Below are positions 10,497-22,307 of a stretch of 64,000 nucleotides of DNA, piece after piece. The notes under the pieces are model-generated. The model did not search any database. It saw nothing but the letters and a program-made list of their open reading frames with translations, and had not been told where the DNA came from. The position numbers were made by a program, and so were the translations under genes. Location: contig NC_058342.1 of assembly GCF_905475395.1 (NCBI RefSeq), forward strand, positions 15,162,640-15,226,639. Reading direction: 5' to 3'. How positions within the stretch are numbered: position 1 is the stretch's first letter; each line of letters starts with the position of its first letter. This DNA comes from Chrysoperla carnea (taxonomy: Eukaryota; Arthropoda; Insecta; Neuroptera; Chrysopidae).

Positions 10497-11632
10497 AACA
10501 AGTTAAAACAAACAATTGACTGAGTTAATTGTTGAAACATCTTGTATAGAAAGTGTTGAATATCAGTGCTTGCATTATTTTTTTATAAATTAGAAGATTT
10601 TAAAAACCCAATACAATTATTAAGAAGCCAAAAGACCTCGCACAAATTAGATGTATACTACATTTCAGTCAAAATTTTTTAAATTTTGGGAAATGATAGT
10701 TTCATTCTGAATAAAAGTTCCCAAGGTCACAAGTCATGAAAATGACAGGATTTCAAGTTATTATTTCACTGAACATTTAACACTGCTTCTTTTTTGAATT
10801 TCGTAACATATTCTTCAAAAAAACAAGAATTAAAAAACAACACCCTTACATTAAAAAACATACGTATATATGTAGTTTTACATATATGTATAGGTATTTG
10901 CCTATACACATATAGGCAAATATTATTCAAATAGGTATATTTTGATTTTCCAACTTTAATTTTGCTATAACATGAAATCCTGTCATTTTCGTGACTGGTT
11001 ACTATAGGAACTTTTCTTTAGAATGACTTAAACTATCATTTCCCAAAATTTGAAAAAGTTTGACCGAAATGCAAATTACATCTAATTTGTGTAAATATTT
11101 CAAAAAACCTAATTGAAGCTACTTGCAAATTTTCAACTACTGATCTTTAACAGTTTTGGTGAAAATGGACACTAAAGGTTTGTCTTAATTTGCGCCTTCA
11201 CGGATAAACAGTGACATTTACGAAAAAATGTTTCAAACAAAAATTATTTTTATATAAGGCACATTTTGTACATCTAAATTTTTGTTCTATCCCGAAGATT
11301 TTTACAAGATCTAATTGGCCCAATAAAATTAGCTATTTATTTGTTTTCAGGACCCAATTGACCTTTGTTGCTTATTTACGAACTTAGCCTCACTTTTTAT
11401 GTTCTTAGCACGATATAAAACTTTCAACTTCATATCTTTTTTCGTTTCTGAGTTATCGTGCTTACGGACAGACAGACGGACAGACAACTGGAAATGGACA
11501 AATTGAGTGATTCTATGAACAAATATACCAAAATTTTTTTCTTAACATCAATATTTTGAAGCGTTAAAAACTTGGGACTAAACTTAATATACTATAATAA
11601 CATATTTCATATTTACATATTATAAAAATTAA
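10497..11632 (-). mobile_element. HN element copy 6, broken by foldback element D1
   Basis: The hairpin end is at 10497-10629 (AACAAGTTAAAACAAACAAT, GTGTTGAATATCAGTGCTTG). The rest, at 11101-11632, has GAAGCTACTTGCAAATTTTC, GGATAAACAGTGACATTTACG, CAGACAGACGGACAGACAAC, AGCGTTAAAAACTTGGGAC and TTTACATATTATAAAAA. Element D1 occupies the gap. Confidence 0.75.
10630..11100. mobile_element. Foldback MITE D, copy 1
   Basis: Arms of about 165 bp. The left opens AAGACCTCGCACAAATTAGA and the right closes TCTAATTTGTGTAAAT. Both hold GAAATGATAGTTT and ATGACAGGATTTCA (or complements). A central part has GCCTATACACATATAGGC. Related to D2 at 41904-42488 with the centre inverted. Confidence 0.85.
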
Positions 11633-12554
11633 AAATCAAACTTATTCGCGGCTTTTAAAAATTTTACAACTCCAAAGTTCACTGGCTCTTAGTCTATTCA
11701 AAAACAATGATTAAATTAATCCAGGAATGGATAACTACGTTAAACCTAAAAATCATTTAAAAAAAACTGATAACCTTTATTTTTTAGAAAAATTGCCAAA
11801 AACGATAAATTTTATCATAAAAACACAAATTATCAAAAAATAATTGTTTTTCTAAAAAAAGATTTTTTTAAATTTTCAAGATTAAAATTATGTTATCATT
11901 AGTTTAAGGTAAGGCTTTCCGGAGTTTATGAATCTAAAATTTAAAAATTCCCAAAACATGTTGACTGTTTATTTCTTTTAAAATACCTTGTGACGTAAAT
12001 TTTAATTCTTTGAATTAAGGAAAGAGTAACTTTCTAAAAATTTAAAAATTTATCATGGATATTAAGTGACAAAAAATACTATTTTTCCTTAGAAAATACA
12101 AAATGATATCAATTCAATATACCGTTCAAAAATTTTGTGGTCGTGAGAGCTTTTGATCGGACTGATTCGAAAAACATTTTGAGTACGCTTTGAAAAAAAT
12201 TTACAGAGAGCCATTTTCCTAGTCATGTGTGTCGCTTTGATCCTTTTCTCGAAAACTACTCTTTAAAGAACATTTGATGGTGAGTTAGAAAAAATTTCAC
12301 AGAAAGTAATTTTCTTATCTAATAGTGCGGGGTCCTTTTGAAAGCAAGCTTATAGCCCAAGAACTATAATTAATTTAAAAAGCATTAAGATACGAATTCG
12401 TACTCAATAAAAAACTTTTATTTACGAAACTCATATCTAAAAACATTAGCGTAGCGTTAAAATTTGGGAAGGGGAACAGTTTACTTAGAAGATTCAATCC
12501 AATTTATTCATTCTTTTTTTTTTTTAACAATACAATATTGTACAGAACGTGTTA
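11633..12554. other. AT-rich, no gene seen
   Basis: One orphan match to the C/D termini, GTGCGGGGTCCTTTT, at about 12325-12339, with no clear partner end. A loose direct repeat (TTTACAGAGAGCCATTTTCC and TTTCACAGAAAGTAATTTTC) at about 12200 and 12295. Confidence 0.4.
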
Positions 12555-12648
12555 TTAAAGCTACGTGCTAGTTTTAGCGTGAACGCGTAACAAACAAACA
12601 AACAAACATCCTTACTTTGACATTTATAACATATATAGGGATAGGGAT
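12555..12648 (+). mobile_element. RT-type retroelement, 3' tail only
   Basis: GCTAGTTTTAGCGTGAACGC, GTAACAAACAAACAAACAAA and CATCCTTACTTTGACATTT, then ATATATAGGGATAGGGAT. A 5'-truncated copy, as expected of target-primed insertion. Confidence 0.7.
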
Positions 12649-12819
12649 GAGGATTAGGACAATATGGGAAAAAAACGATAAATTTCGGATCTAAGCTATA
12701 TGAAGGTTTTTAATCCAACACCAATGAATTTAGATATGAATTTTCGTACACAATAACAAAAAAATTACGATTTTCATCCCAGAAAAATATCAAAAAATAA
12801 TAAATTTTAGTTTAACGAT

Positions 12820-13320
12820 GTTCCAGCATGGTATTTGCAGTTTCTATGTTAAAGCAATGGTACAATTTTTTTTTCGACAGAATTTAACGAAAAATTAAAT
12901 TTAAGAATTTAATAATGCTTACTATTAATTCCCAAAGTTTCAGAAATTTTGACCGTTTAAAATGGGAAATAATTATGCCAACGTCCCAATTTCGATCAAT
13001 TTACGTCAAAATTAATATCTCGAAAGTGAAAATTAATTTCTAATTTTTTTTTTAGAATTTTATTGTATAAACCTTTTTTTCTACTTTTTCTTCAATATAT
13101 AATAATATCATAAAAAATAGTTGGAGAGACCGGACATTTTACATGCTTTAAATGGGACATGACCCTCGAAATCGCGAACTTTGTCTTTAAATATCTCGCG
13201 ATCTAAACGGTCAAAAATTATGAAATTTTAGGAATTCATAAATAAAGCTATTATAAACCCGAGAAAAAAAATTCGGCCAAATCTGTCGAAAAGTGATTTC
13301 ATGCTGGTACTACCTTAAAA
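12820..13320. mobile_element. Foldback element, about 500 bp
   Basis: Imperfect arms of about 140 bp. The left has TTCCAGCATGGTATTTGC, TTTCGACAGAATTTAACG and TTTTGACCGTTTAAAATGGG. The right has GATCTAAACGGTCAAAAATT, CAAATCTGTCGAAAAGTGA and TCATGCTGGTACTACCTTAA. No coding sequence. Confidence 0.6.
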
Positions 13321-14190
13321 GTGGCATTTCTTATAATGCAGAAAATTTTAAGACGAAATTTTTTTGTATTTTCTTATGCGGCCAATAAAAATTCAAGACA
13401 CCTATATTGGCAAGTTAAAAATTGTTCAATTTAACTCCAACCACTTTTGGGGGGAAGGTAGGGCGAAAGTACAATCTGTGTCGATTTAAACAAAAATTAA
13501 TATGCATCATCTCTGGTACTTAAGGTGAATGTCCGTATAGTACAGGCAAAAGAGTTTAAAATTCAAAATGAAAAAAATTCGATTTTTCAGCGGGATACCT
13601 AATTAAGAGAAAAATAGTAAGTTTTAACTCATACTTTGGAAAATCCTCGTTTTTCATTGCGGTTTTCATAATGCAGGGAAACTCTTAACGAAGAAAATGC
13701 TTGTTCTTAAATTGATGTAGAATCACCTATTTTTGCATTTTCGAAAACCTATTTGCAGCGAAAATTTTTGTACAAAATGATACCGTTAAAAGCTTGATAA
13801 AACCGTGTTTTCAAGATTTGAAAGAATTTAACTTTAGCTAGTCTCAGTTTTTTCGTTTTTTTTATCTCTACAATCGTCTATTTTTTGTTTTTATCAAAAT
13901 ACTTTTTCCTTTTTTTTTTTTTTGTTACAAAAACCGGTTTTTCGAACCTTTCTGATTTTTTTAACAACTTCCTACACTCTGATTTTTTAAAATTATGTTT
14001 CCTGAAAAACGACTATTTTTCTCCTAATTATCCCGTTGAAAAACCGGGCGGGTTAATTTTTTTTTAAACTGATGTATTTTCTGTAGACTTTTGTTCAAAT
14101 AAAATTCTATTTATGACGAATTTTTTGTCAAGTAAAGTTACTGAGAAAACAGTTTTGCCCGTCTTGGTAAAAAAATAAACACAAAAAACC
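13321..14190. other. AT-rich, no gene seen
   Basis: A weak direct repeat, CTTATAATGCAGAAAATTTT and TTTCATAATGCAGGGAAACT, at about 13330 and 13664. Short frames show no domain. Confidence 0.4.
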
Positions 14191-14192
14191 TA

Positions 14193-14586
14193 TTCGCACC
14201 GTGTGTGAGTTTTATTGGAGGTGTTTCCATGGTAACGATACACTACTTTAATTATAGAATTGTATGGATGCATATATAATTGTATGGATTGCATTTATGA
14301 CTTACAATGAAAATTTAATATTCTTGTCTCGCAAATTTAAATAAATAATTATGATAATTTACATTTGAAAAATAATATTTGTGCAATTTGATTTCTTATT
14401 TTCACAATTTTTAATGCATTAAGTTTAATTATTTTGTGTTTTTCAATAATTTTAATTTGACATTTTCTATAACATTAACATGTAAAGAACTGCAAATGAA
14501 AAACAGCCTGCTTTATCGCCAAAATTTTTCACTGGAAGCGCTGGCATCGATTTTATTGCCCCTACCATGACCACGCACACAACGAG
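14193..14586. mobile_element. Tc1-like MITE, copy 1
   Basis: 394 bp bounded by TA at 14191-14192 and 14587-14588. The ends TTCGCACCGTGTGTGAG and (complemented) CTCGTTGTGTGCGTGGTC form an imperfect inverted repeat. An inverted relative lies at 31461-31847, and both copies begin and end at the same bases. TA duplication plus short inverted repeats fits Tc1/mariner-type mobilisation; the superfamily is inferred. Confidence 0.75.
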
Positions 14587-14588
14587 TA

Positions 14589-15136
14589 GCTGTATGTATA
14601 TAATTTGTATATGTACACATACAATGGCTAAATATTACATACAATAACACGTCCAAATAGTAAACACATATACATATATGAGCATGTTGTTATTAACACA
14701 ACTACAACGGCCATTCTATCTTAATAAGGGCCAAAGAAAAAATTTCATTCTAAAATTATCCGTGCGCCATTTCGATCTACACTTAAGTCAATATTCCAAT
14801 CTAATCAATATTAATTAATCACCCATGTGCGTCATATCATGATTGTTTTTTTCCCCACTAAAAATTTCCAGAACCTAACTATTATTTCCTAGAAAAATTA
14901 ATCATTTTAATCATTCATAATTTTTTTATTTTTAGATTTAATTGAATCTCAGAATAAGTGTAACAGTAGACGGATGACAATGCATTTAATAGGTCTAGTG
15001 TCAATCGTAATATTTGACAATCTTTTTAAAACAGTTAGAAAAACTTTTAATTGCAATTGAAAATTAACATATAATTGATGAATATTCATTCAACTTCAAA
15101 TACCAAGAAAAGTTATACTCCCATCAAATTAGACGA
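14589..15136. other. No gene seen
   Basis: AT-rich unique-looking DNA with TATATG-rich stretches at 14600-14690. Confidence 0.4.
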
Positions 15137-15441
15137 AAGGACCTCGCACACAATATATTGATTTTTGGTTTCGATTAAAATTTTGTTAAAACTATAGATG
15201 AAGGTAGTTTTGATCATGCTGATCAAAACTTCTTATGGGCTCAACCTTCAAAAACCTCCTCTTCCGAGCTACGACCCTTCAAAAGTTATGCCTACATGGG
15301 AACGTAGCTTGGAAGAGAAGGGTTTTTGAGGGTTGAGTTTATAAGAACTTTTGATCAGCATGATCAAAACTACCTTAATCCACAGTTTTCAAAAAATCTT
15401 AACCGAAACCAAAAATCAATGTATTGTGTGCGAGGTCCTTT
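15137..15441. mobile_element. Foldback MITE C, copy 2 (best preserved)
   Basis: Near-palindrome opening AAAGGACCTCGCACACAATA and closing TATTGTGTGCGAGGTCCTTT. The arms carry TTGATTTTTGGTTTCG, AAGGTAGTTTTGATCATGCT, CTCAACCTTCAAAAACC and TTCCGAGCTACG with their complements. The two arms are almost identical, so the copy is fairly young. Confidence 0.9.
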
Positions 15442-16813
15442 CATAACATTAATATCAATTTTTCAGAAAATACAAAAGATTGGGAACAATCAAAGTAATT
15501 TTTCAGAAAATTTGAAAGACAGACATGGTTTCTGTTATAGAAAATGGGATGGATGCGCTGGTAAGTTAACTCAATTTAAAACAGCTTTTTCAGATGTGCA
15601 TGGCCATAAAACTGACGAAAAACCCGGCTTTTCTCTGTGAATCCCTCCTAAATTGCTGAAATAAGCCCCGCTTAGAAGCTCAACAAAGCAAGATGCCCAC
15701 CGGACATCTTGAAAATTGCAATTTTTCTACATCCTCTCAAATTTTCAACCATTCTAAAATGACACTCAAATACCAGAAACACTCAAATTCTTGAAATCGG
15801 CAGAAAATAAAATTTACCGGCTTTTAAAGTACTTTCCTACCTAACAAGAATAAAATAATTCAAATTTTGATTTAAGGTTATAAAGGCACTACTGTCACTT
15901 TTTTCTTAAATCGTATTTAGAATTTTTAAGGTTGTATGATACCTTTCGAGTAATTAGGTTAAAAGCATTGGATTTTTATATTTCTAAAATAAATAAGCGA
16001 ATATAACAATACTTAATTATATTTATACCAAAATAAATTTAAAAAATTCACGACAAAATACTTTGAATTTTTCTAAAATTTACGATAATTCACACAAAAA
16101 TATAAAGCTGTTCTAAATTGTACTTTTTATTGAATTTGTTTGATGAGAATTAAACGTTTCACGAGATTGTTGTGGAAAGGTAATTTACGAATTATTATTA
16201 ATAGTTAACCAGCGCCGATAATCTAAAGACAGTTCTGAATTCGCCATCAATATTATAACATATTAGAAAAACGCCGGTTTCCGTAGTTATAAACTATTCA
16301 TTGCAATTAAATCATCAATATTGATTTTTCAAAACAAAAATAGTTTTAACGAAATTATGCAAATAAAAAAGGTTTAGAAAATTTTGTTTAAATAACAAAA
16401 CACGACTTAAAACAATTATTAATAAGAAACAAATGCATATAAATTTTAATTTAAAAAAATATATGCATTAATAAAAAATAGCCGTCTTACTTTTGCTTAC
16501 AAGGGCAAAATTAAAAATCAAGTTACTTTGAAATCAATTCATTTATTCATTTCGCTTTTTTTTTTGAGGGGGCGAATAACACACAGCATAAAGTGAGGTT
16601 AATGTAAAATTGATTTCACTATACATCGAAATTATCTTATCAATAATTACACAAAAAACACTTTTCGGCTTAAGTTTTATGTTGCGTGCGTAAGCAAGAT
16701 TAATAGTCGTATGATTTACAAAAAATTGTTGACAAATTTTGAACTGTCACAAAAGGGCGGAGACGTTGCCTGATGTGGACACTTATATGTGAAAATTTGA
16801 GACAAACACTCAC
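15442..16813. other. No exon or repeat seen
   Basis: If the exon at 16814-16870 is real, this is the start of its first intron. I looked for an EF-hand loop on the minus strand and did not find one. An AT-rich block with many homopolymer runs covers 15990-16560. Confidence 0.4.
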
Positions 16814-16870
16814 CATCGTAAATTGTTCCTTAATTTCGGCTTTTTCATCGTTTGTTAAATAATTCGCCAT
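16814..16870 (-). CDS. First coding exon, EF-hand/calmodulin-like protein
   Basis: Nineteen codons: MANYLTNDEKAEIKEQFTM, then the donor GTGAGTG, a phase-0 splice. The start ATG lies in a good context (AGTTATGGC). The peptide fits the first helix of calmodulin-family proteins, where an acidic LT..E..EIKE.F motif leads into the first calcium loop; the loop would begin in the next exon, which I did not find. Family members bind calcium and regulate partners such as myosin, kinases or centrosomal proteins; which one this is cannot be told from 19 residues. A 5' leader, a start codon, a family-like peptide and a donor in the right order, outside any repeat, make this the best gene evidence in the window. 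A chance match remains possible. Confidence 0.55.
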
Positions 16871-17055
16871 AACTAATTTTGGAATGTCCGCGGTCGTATT
16901 GTTTATAAGATAATAAACTCAATATAAAAAAACAACAGAAATTTAAAAAAATAATAAATATAAAAACACTCTTTTTTACAAAAAAAAAATAATTAAAAAA
17001 AAACTTCACTACTATTAAATTATACACTGCTCAGTTCACAATCAGCCACAATACT
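16871..17055 (-). promoter_or_regulatory. Probable 5' UTR and transcription start
   Basis: Upstream of the EF-hand exon on the minus strand. ATTCAGTATTG fits the arthropod initiator TCAGT, with the start base near 17055. No convincing TATA box about 30 bp upstream. The leader is AT-rich and lacks repeats. Inferred from motif and position only. Confidence 0.3.
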
Positions 17056-17354
17056 GAATACTGTGAGTTGAGTAAGAGTTCGTGTTTTTACTTGTGTTTT
17101 TCATGTATGTTTACTTACTCATCGATATACCGAAGTTTGGAATATGACGACACGATCTATTCCGATCCTGTTCTATGAATGTACGATTTACGTAATCATA
17201 GACTAACAAAAATGTTGTTACATAACTTTTATAAGTACTTTTTAAATAATGTCATTAATAAAATGAAATAATTGTTTTATTTTGCAAGGACATGCAACTT
17301 TTTTTTTCTTTCATGTTTTAATTCTGTTAATTGCTTAAGTTCCTCAATTATTAC

Positions 17355-17772
17355 ACTATATATTATAAATTCGAAAGAAAGCATGTTTGTTTGTTTGTTT
17401 GTTACGCTTTCACGCTAAAACTAGCGAATGGTTTTAATGAACAGTAATATAGCTCATACTTCAGAATAACACATGAGATATAATTTATAAAGATATATTA
17501 ATAAAAAATTTAAAAATTAATTCAATTTGACATTACCATAAATTACAGATTTCTGTAAAAATTAAATATTTCACGGCCATCTTTTCTGGTACACTCAATA
17601 AATAATTACGAGAATTATACATTTAAAAAAATTGAAAACCATACATATATTTTACCGGTGTAAAACAAGCCTTACCATTATTTCGAGTGTTATAGGAAGG
17701 GGATAAGCGAGAGAAATCTTTATCAATCTTTACTTTTAAACCCAGTGAAGCGGGTGAGTATCACTCTGGTAG
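17355..17772 (-). mobile_element. RT-type retroelement
   Basis: On the plus strand it opens with the tail complement (TATATTATAAATTCGAAAG, GCATGTTTGTTTGTTTGTTT, GTTACGCTTTCACGC) and closes with the head complement (CCCAGTGAAGCGGGTGAGTA TCACTCTGGTAGT). Full length for the family, about 418 bp. Confidence 0.7.
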
Positions 17773-18111
17773 TAGCATAAATATCACCAAAATACCTTCT
17801 CTGCAGGTTCTAAAACGAACATAACACATAGAGATATAATCATAGAGCTGTACACAAATAGGAAACTCAATAAATGAATTCTTGACCGCAGTGAAAGAGG
17901 TAGAAACAGAAATTTTAAACGTCTAAAACAAACATATAGGAGAAACGGAAACCACTATATGCGCCTATTTAATCTGCCTCTCTCGCAATCAACCATTCAT
18001 CTCTATGGCATAACCATTGGTTATCATTTGAGGCCAAGCAAATCGCTTAGATTTTCTCGTTTCTGAGCCTTATCAAAGTCCTTTTTTTAATTTATTTCAT
18101 CTTTTATTATT
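17773..18111. other. No gene seen
   Basis: Slightly less AT-rich spacer between two retroelement copies. No shared repeat found. Confidence 0.4.
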
Positions 18112-18697
18112 TACTAGTTGTTGGGCTGGGTGTTGTTCGAAAAAAATATGGATATATCATTGATGTTGTAGAAAATTATATAACTTTTCGGAATATTCTA
18201 GATAATTATTGAAAATTTCAAATCCTTCTTGGAGAATTGGGAACATAATAGAACATTATTGAAAATTCTAAATAATCCAGGAATGTTGTAGAACATTTGA
18301 TAATCAATTTTAAAATTCGGAAATATTCTGAATCATTCTCAAACATTTTAAATCATTCTTTTCGTATTAAAATGAAACGACGGTAAGCACACTAATTTAA
18401 GGTTTATAACTCAAGCCTCAAGACAAAAAAAGGCTATGAATTGTTTAACATTTACTATTTTAAATTTTTTAAGAAATCTATAATTCATGGCTCAAAATGA
18501 TGATCATAGATGGAGCAGAAAAATATCAGATTAAATTTAATTTGTTTTACATATAAATTATAGCTGATGTGTTTTTCTGATGATTCTATGAGGTATATTA
18601 TTGTCCAGTTGTATTCAAATCCATTCGGTAGTTTTTGCGTGAAAGCGTAACAAACAAACATCCTAACTTTTACATTTATAATATATAGGGACAAGGG
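18112..18697 (+). mobile_element. RT-type retroelement with degenerate internal array
   Basis: Head ACTAGTTGTTGGGCTGGGTG. Internal repeats of the type GGAATATTCTAG, GAACATTATTGAAAATTC and GGAATGTTGTAGAACATT recall the 52-bp array at 3072. Tail GCGTGAAAGCGTAACAAACA, ACATCCTAACTTTTACATTT and ATATATAGGGA. Confidence 0.6.
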
Positions 18698-18817
18698 TAA
18701 TTGTCGTAAGATTAATTTGGAAAACTAAAGCATGACAAATATATTCCTATAAAGAAAATTATAACAAAATACTCGCGAAAATTTCAAAATTTTCGAAAAG
18801 TATTTTCTAGAATTTTT

Positions 18818-19262
18818 TGCTCATTAAATCAAATGAAAAAAACAAAAACCATTTTGTAAACCGTTAGAGATAGAACAAAAGTTTAAATGTAAAAGTTATT
18901 TCTTATAAAAAAATAAACAACTTTTGTTTGAAATATTTTTTTCTAGACATCTCTTTTTACCCGTGAGGGCGTCTCCAAAATATTTTCAAAAATTTTGAAA
19001 ATTTCGAAGTTTTTGCAAGTAGTTTCTAGAATTAATTTTTGTTTTTCTAGAATGTTTCACAAAACCAACTAGATAAAGCCACCGAAGTTTTTTCCTAAAT
19101 TGAGCTTTCGCGGGTAAATAGTAATGTTTACGAGAGAATGATTCAAATTAAAGTTGTAAATTTTTTTTATAAGAAATAACTTTAACGTTTAAGCATTTGT
19201 TTTATCTCTAACAGTTTATAAGATGGATACTTTTTCATTAGATTGAATGAGCAAAAAATTCC
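18818..19262. mobile_element. Foldback structure built from HN fragments
   Basis: Left arm 18818-18975 contains TTTGTAAACCGTTAGAGATA, ATAAACAACTTTTGTTTGAA and ACCCGTGAGGGCG. Right arm 19098-19262 contains the complements (GCGGGTAAATAGTAATGTTT, AAAGTTGTAAATTTTTTTT, TCTCTAACAGTTTATAAGAT). The match continues outside the HN part (TTTTTGCTCATT and AATGAGCAAAAAA), so the two fragments and their flanks were inverted and duplicated together. Confidence 0.65.
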
Positions 19263-19998
19263 ATTTTAAAATTGGCATATCTCGGTCAATTTTGAAGCTA
19301 ACAAGTCGAAAAACAAAACGAAAATGTGCACAAATACTATAACTTTTAATAGAACTTTTTTTTATTTGATGCATAATTTTTTTGTAATTTGTAAAATACT
19401 GATTAAAAACCCCCCTCCCAAAAAAGGTTAGGTACGCCCTTGAGAGTTCGATTTTTTTTTTACGAAGTTTTTACAACCTAATAAACAATTGTGGAAAATT
19501 TCAAAGATGCAGTAATTTTTTCCTTTTAGGTATTTAGTGTAATTTTACTATATAGTTTCTATGATTACATACTTGGTTTATTCGAATTGGCTCAAGTATG
19601 CGTGTGATAGACAAGAATTTTTTAGGTTTTGGTGACTTCATCAAGTACAAACAAGTACAAAAAATTTTTTTAAATAATTAAATGTTAAGTCATTGAAAAG
19701 CAATCTGTTTGTGATTTTGAACTATCAGCAGTATAATATTGTATGAATGGAATGTATTTTTATCTTATCTTAATAAATATTTTGTAAGTTTATGGAATTG
19801 CTTCACCATAAAATATTATTACAAAGTAGTAGAAAATAATGTACTGAGATTGCGTTTCATCGTATTCTCAACATACACAAAATACCAAACTCCACAATAT
19901 TTTTTGAAGCAATGACGCATCATAAGCACTAAACAGCATGCTTGGCTTTTTAGGTACCTATCAGCACTGAGGACTGAGCACGCTTGGTACTAAAAACT
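19263..19998. other. No gene seen
   Basis: AT-rich, no shared repeat recognised. Confidence 0.4.
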
Positions 19999-21023
19999 TA
20001 TTAGACGAATCATTTTAGCATTCCAAAGAGAAGTTTTTTGTACCTCGACTTATCGGGCCAATTTTTTTTTAAATGTTCAGGAAGGCCCATATATTAAAAT
20101 GTACATCTAACTTGTTACCAATAGAAAGTTTGACCATTGCTGTTGGCCAAATAGACCAATTATTAGAATCTATTTCTAAGGTGATTTTTGAAAATTTTAA
20201 AGCTTTGAAAATATTTAACAAATTGGGCTATACTCGAAACGTATACTCGAGATTTTGCGGGGTCGCTGATCACTATTTCGAAGTTAGAATTTCGGTACAC
20301 TACCCCTCTGTTAAGGTTATTCGCCCCGCTTGTCCAAAATAGCAATATTCTGTAAATATTCAACAAAATGAACCAAAAAAGTATACTGGGGGGTTTAGGG
20401 GTCACTGATCATGATTTTGTAGCTAGAATGTGAATATACTCCGCTAATCCTGGAGTAATTCAACCCCCGCTGGTCCAACACAGCAATATGCTGTAAATAT
20501 TCAACAAATGGATAAAAAAAGTATACTCGGGGGTTTTTGGAGTCGCAAAACTCCTCCATACCCCAAAAACCCCCGAGTATACTTTTTTGGCCCATTTGTT
20601 GAATATTTACAGCATATTGCTGTGTTGGGGGGCGAATGACTATAAGAGTAGAGGATTATATCCACATTCTATATTGCTTTTTTGGACCAGTGGGGCGAGT
20701 TACCCCAAGAGGGCGGATTATATCGAAATTCTGATTCGGAAAAGTGATCAGCGATCGGGAAAATCCCCGTGTATACGTTTCTAGCCCATTTTGTTAAATA
20801 ATTTCAAATTTTTAAAATTTTCATAAATCACCTCATAAATGAATTCAAATAATTGGCCTATTTAGCCCATAGAAGCCCAACTTTCTAGCGGCATCAAGTT
20901 AGACCTAGATTTTGATATATGAACCTTCTTGAACATTTTTTTAAAAAAATTGGCCCCATAGGTAGAGGTCTCTAAGAACCAAACATACCTACATAGGCTG
21001 AAAATGAAAGTCGACAAACTACG
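19999..21023. mobile_element. Foldback element H, copy 1
   Basis: About 1 kb with its centre near 20548. The left end is TTAGACGAATCATTTTAGC, then TTTTGTACCTCGACTTATCG. Each arm carries tandem 160-170-bp units built on GTATACTCGGGGGTTTTTGG, GTCACTGATCA, TAGAATG and AATATTCTGTAAATATTCAA. At the centre CTCGGGGGTTTTTGG runs into its complement CCAAAAACCCCCGAG. Long inverted arms of internal tandem units resemble FB/Galileo-type foldback transposons. Its short frames on both strands are mirror shadows. Confidence 0.75.
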
Positions 21024-21084
21024 GTAAGTGGGGTATCGTTAAATAAGTATTTAAAAATCCTACTAAAAGTAAAAAAAGTAGAAT

Positions 21085-21318
21085 TAAAAAAATTATTTAA
21101 AAACAGCCGACTGAGTTAAATATAAACTGAAAAGAAAAAAACAAGTCCAGCAGTTTACATAGCGTTTTTAACGGTCGGGACCCATTAAATTCTGCATCGG
21201 TTCAAATTTTCCCAGTAATGGATCCCGACTGTTTAAGTCGATATGTAAACTACTGAACTTATTTTTTTCTTTTCAGTTTATATTTAAATCAGTCGGGTTT
21301 TTTAATTTTTTTTAATAT
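21085..21318. repeat. Inverted repeat, arms about 95 bp
   Basis: Left arm GCCGACTGAGTTAAATATAA, ACTGAAAAGAAAAAAAC, CAGTTTACATAGCG and CGGTCGGGACCCATTA. The right arm is its complement (GGATCCCGACTG, CGATATGTAAACTACTG, TTTTTCTTTTCAGTTTATAT, CAGTCGGGTT). A small MITE or a young inversion. Ends not resolved. Confidence 0.75.
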
Positions 21319-22307
21319 TTTTTTTTTCTCGTTGTACTACACTAAATCAAAAAGAACAAACTTTTTATAAAAAATGTGGTGTTTATCACCTTGAATTTAT
21401 CAATTGTAGAAAATTTTTCACATAATACATTATTATTATTAATAATATTAAAAATAAAATTTATAATTTTTGTGTTAATCAGTTTTTCTTTTGTTTTACG
21501 TTTTATGAAAGTTTATGTCGATGTCTGCAATAACAACATTCTGTTTTTAATATTTTTCTTCACATACAAAGGTATTACCAAAATATTATTTTAATTTTCT
21601 TTTTTTCCTAATTTTCCTTATCACACCATGCTGGTATTATTAAGTATATTGGCTGGTTTATTTTCATAGTACATTTAGAGTAATAAAGTATTTCTGGCAT
21701 TTATTGGGTAAAAAAATACGTATTTGGGAAACTTAAATGAATATATTTGTCAATAATTATTTGAAAAATATTTTTAAAATTACTAAACTAAAAACAAATA
21801 ATGAGGTTTTCCTAATTCTGAAAATTGAGTCAATTTGGTCATAAATTCGAGATCAGCGACAATAAAAACTCCTTTACATGCCTTAAAAAAGGTTTAAATT
21901 TTCAAAACAATGGTATTTTTTTACTTTGGGGATCCACTTATGTTGGCTTAAAGAGGAAGGGGTAACAAATTTAACATTTTGACAAAAAATTCGAAATCAG
22001 CGACCCCAAAAACCTCTTTAAACGTCATTAAAAGTCTTAATTTGAAAAAAAATGGTCTTTTCATTTTGAGAGTCTTTCAGACACCCGAAAGAGAGGGGGA
22101 GAGTGGAAAATATGTTAAATTTCTCGTTACTTTAGCATTTCGACCATTTTTAAATTCTTTTCTAAGTTACCTGATTTAATTTACGATATAAACCCCGTTC
22201 ATCTCAATGGGCGTGGAGGTTGAAACTAAAAAGCTCCGCTTTAAACCATATAGATTTTTTTTAGGATAATTTTCTGAAACCAATGCAAAAAATACAGCCA
22301 GTACACT
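21319..22307. other. No gene seen
   Basis: AT-rich. A loose pair of related segments (GAGATCAGCGAC...CCTTTACATGCC and GAAATCAGCGACCCC...CTTTAAACG) at about 21848 and 21993. Confidence 0.4.

Noticed and set aside
17355..17772. Possible promoter upstream of the EF-hand exon
   Set aside because: It is a full-length RT-type retroelement on the minus strand; any regulatory role would be incidental.
20073..20784. Several overlapping 65-89-codon frames on both strands
   Set aside because: They mirror each other across a foldback element; no domain and no codon bias.
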